This document shows positions 11,959-12,616 of a stretch of 12,616 nt of DNA, piece by piece. Each line of letters starts with the position of its first letter. Position 1 is the first letter of the stretch. Where the stretch lies: NCBI GenBank assembly GCA_003511785.1, contig DOIS01000325.1, positions 1 to 12,616 of the forward strand, in the 5' to 3' direction. Source of the stretch: Paracoccaceae bacterium (GTDB lineage Bacteria; Pseudomonadota; Alphaproteobacteria; Rhodobacterales; Rhodobacteraceae). A program made the translations under genes and the position numbers. The notes beneath the pieces were generated by a model, which was not told where the DNA came from, made no database searches, and saw only the letters and a list, made by a program, of their open reading frames with translations.

Positions 11959-12616
11959 ATGCGCACCGTCTATGTGAACGGCGAATATCTCCCCGAGACC
12001 GAAGCCAAGGTTTCGATCTTCGACCGGGCCTTCCTGATGGCCGACGGGGTCTATGAGGTGACCAGCGTGCTGGGCGGCAAGCTGATCGACTTCCCCGGTC
12101 ACATGGCGCGGCTTGAACGCTCGCTGGCCGAGCTGGACCTGCCCAGGCCCGCGGCCTTCGACGACCTGCTGGAGATCCATCGCGAGTTGGTGCGCCTGAA
12201 CGATATCGACGAGGGGATGATCTATCTCCAGGTCACGCGCGGGGCGCCGGGCGACCGGGATTTCGTATTCCCCGACCCCGAGACCACCGAACCGACCCTC
12301 GTGCTGTTCACCCAGTCCAAGCCGGGGCTTGCCGACAATCCGGCGGTGAAGACCGGCATGAAGGTGATCTCGATCGAGGACATCCGCTGGGGCCGGCGCG
12401 ACATCAAGACGGTGCAGCTGCTCTATCCCTCGATGGGCAAGATGATGGCCAAGAAGGCCGGGGCCGACGATGCCTGGATGATCCAGGACGGGTTCGTCAC
12501 CGAAGGCACCAGCAACAACGCCTATATCGTCAAGGGCAACAAGATCATCACGCGGGCGCTCTCGACCGACATCCTGCACGGCATCACCCGTGCGGCTGTT
12601 TTGCGTTTTGCGTGCG
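11959..12616 (+). CDS. dat: D-amino-acid transaminase (class IV PLP aminotransferase), 3'-truncated by window edge
   Basis: About 219 of an expected ~285 residues are present; the reading frame is still open at the window end. Class IV fold features are clear: VYVNGEYLPETEAKVSIFDR (4-23), ADGVYEV (28-34), in which Tyr32-Glu33-Val34 matches D-amino-acid rather than branched-chain transaminases, then IYLQVTRG (88-95) and EDIRWGRRDIKTVQLL (140-155) with the PLP lysine Lys150. TEGTSNNAYIV (181-191) is the cofactor loop, with Glu182. The enzyme interconverts D-Ala, D-Glu, D-Asp and their 2-oxo acids. The usual substrate-binding R-x-H motif reads R-D-F here (100-102), so specificity may differ. The start at 11959 is supported by GAGG 8 nt upstream. 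A location downstream of dgcN-dgcA supports a D-amino-acid role. Confidence 0.85.
   Translation, partial: MRTVYVNGEYLPETEAKVSIFDRAFLMADGVYEVTSVLGGKLIDFPGHMARLERSLAELDLPRPAAFDDLLEIHRELVRLNDIDEGMIYLQVTRGAPGDRDFVFPDPETTEPTLVLFTQSKPGLADNPAVKTGMKVISIEDIRWGRRDIKTVQLLYPSMGKMMAKKAGADDAWMIQDGFVTEGTSNNAYIVKGNKIITRALSTDILHGITRAAVLRFAC

Noticed and set aside
11662..12579. Minus-strand open frame (305 codons) opposite dat and the nuclease-like gene
   Set aside because: It covers a clear class IV aminotransferase on the other strand and shows only composition-driven repeats.
1..12616. CRISPR arrays, tRNA/rRNA genes, insertion sequences, prophage or attachment sites
   Set aside because: No spaced direct repeats, cloverleaf or rRNA-like stretches, transposase or integrase motifs, or terminal repeats were seen on reading both strands.

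Overview
The window is high-GC, tightly packed chromosomal DNA of the kind found in Rhodobacterales (roseobacter/Rhodobacter group) Alphaproteobacteria. The lineage call rests on a malyl-CoA lyase that matches Rhodobacter Mcl1 almost residue for residue from memory, a DgcN/DgcA pair that is typical of this order, strong G/C third-position bias, and TTGC-type promoters without strong TATA boxes. No rRNA, tRNA, CRISPR array, transposase, integrase or phage gene is visible. It reads as core or housekeeping chromosome, not an island.

Layout. (1) 1-387: the C-terminal part of a YgjP/SprT-like zinc metallopeptidase, cut by the window edge. (2) 430-3779: a GntR/FCD regulator followed by a three-gene ABC importer: a Tat-exported NMT1/THI5-type binding protein, an ATPase and a permease. 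A perfect 7-bp dyad that overlaps the putative -35 of the importer looks like the operator. A 10-bp all-GC hairpin separates the binding-protein gene from the ATPase gene. (3) 3886-5031: an MltB-type lytic transglycosylase with a Tat/lipoprotein-like leader and a C-terminal peptidoglycan-binding domain. It converges on (4) accA (6082-5120, minus), with a bidirectional terminator between them. (5) 6151-7272: a divergent LysE-exporter / Lrp-AsnC-regulator pair sharing an AT-rich control region with an inverted repeat. (6) 7383-7948: a secreted PA14-like protein broken by an apparent 1-nt deletion. It converges on (7) mcl1 (9007-8045, minus), again across a stem-loop terminator. (8) 9305 to the right edge, plus strand: dgcN, dgcA, a small DEDDh-exonuclease-like gene, and the first ~219 codons of a D-amino-acid transaminase (dat).

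How the genes work together. The clearest functional unit is the right-hand cluster. DgcN (N-acetylation of D-Glu) and DgcA (racemisation of N-acetyl-D-Glu) are a described D-glutamate catabolic pair of marine bacteria, and here a D-amino-acid transaminase lies downstream on the same strand. Together they form a plausible D-amino-acid/peptidoglycan recycling module, with an unexplained exonuclease-fold gene in the middle. The importer has its own adjacent regulator, but its substrate cannot be read from sequence. Mcl1 belongs to acetyl-CoA/glyoxylate metabolism (ethylmalonyl-CoA pathway), and AccA to fatty-acid synthesis. I do not see a wholly new defence or mobile system. The points most worth checking are the D-amino-acid module with its embedded nuclease-like gene, the DgcN P-loop-like motif, the DgcA substrate motif, the frameshift, and the two cis-regulatory structures of the importer.
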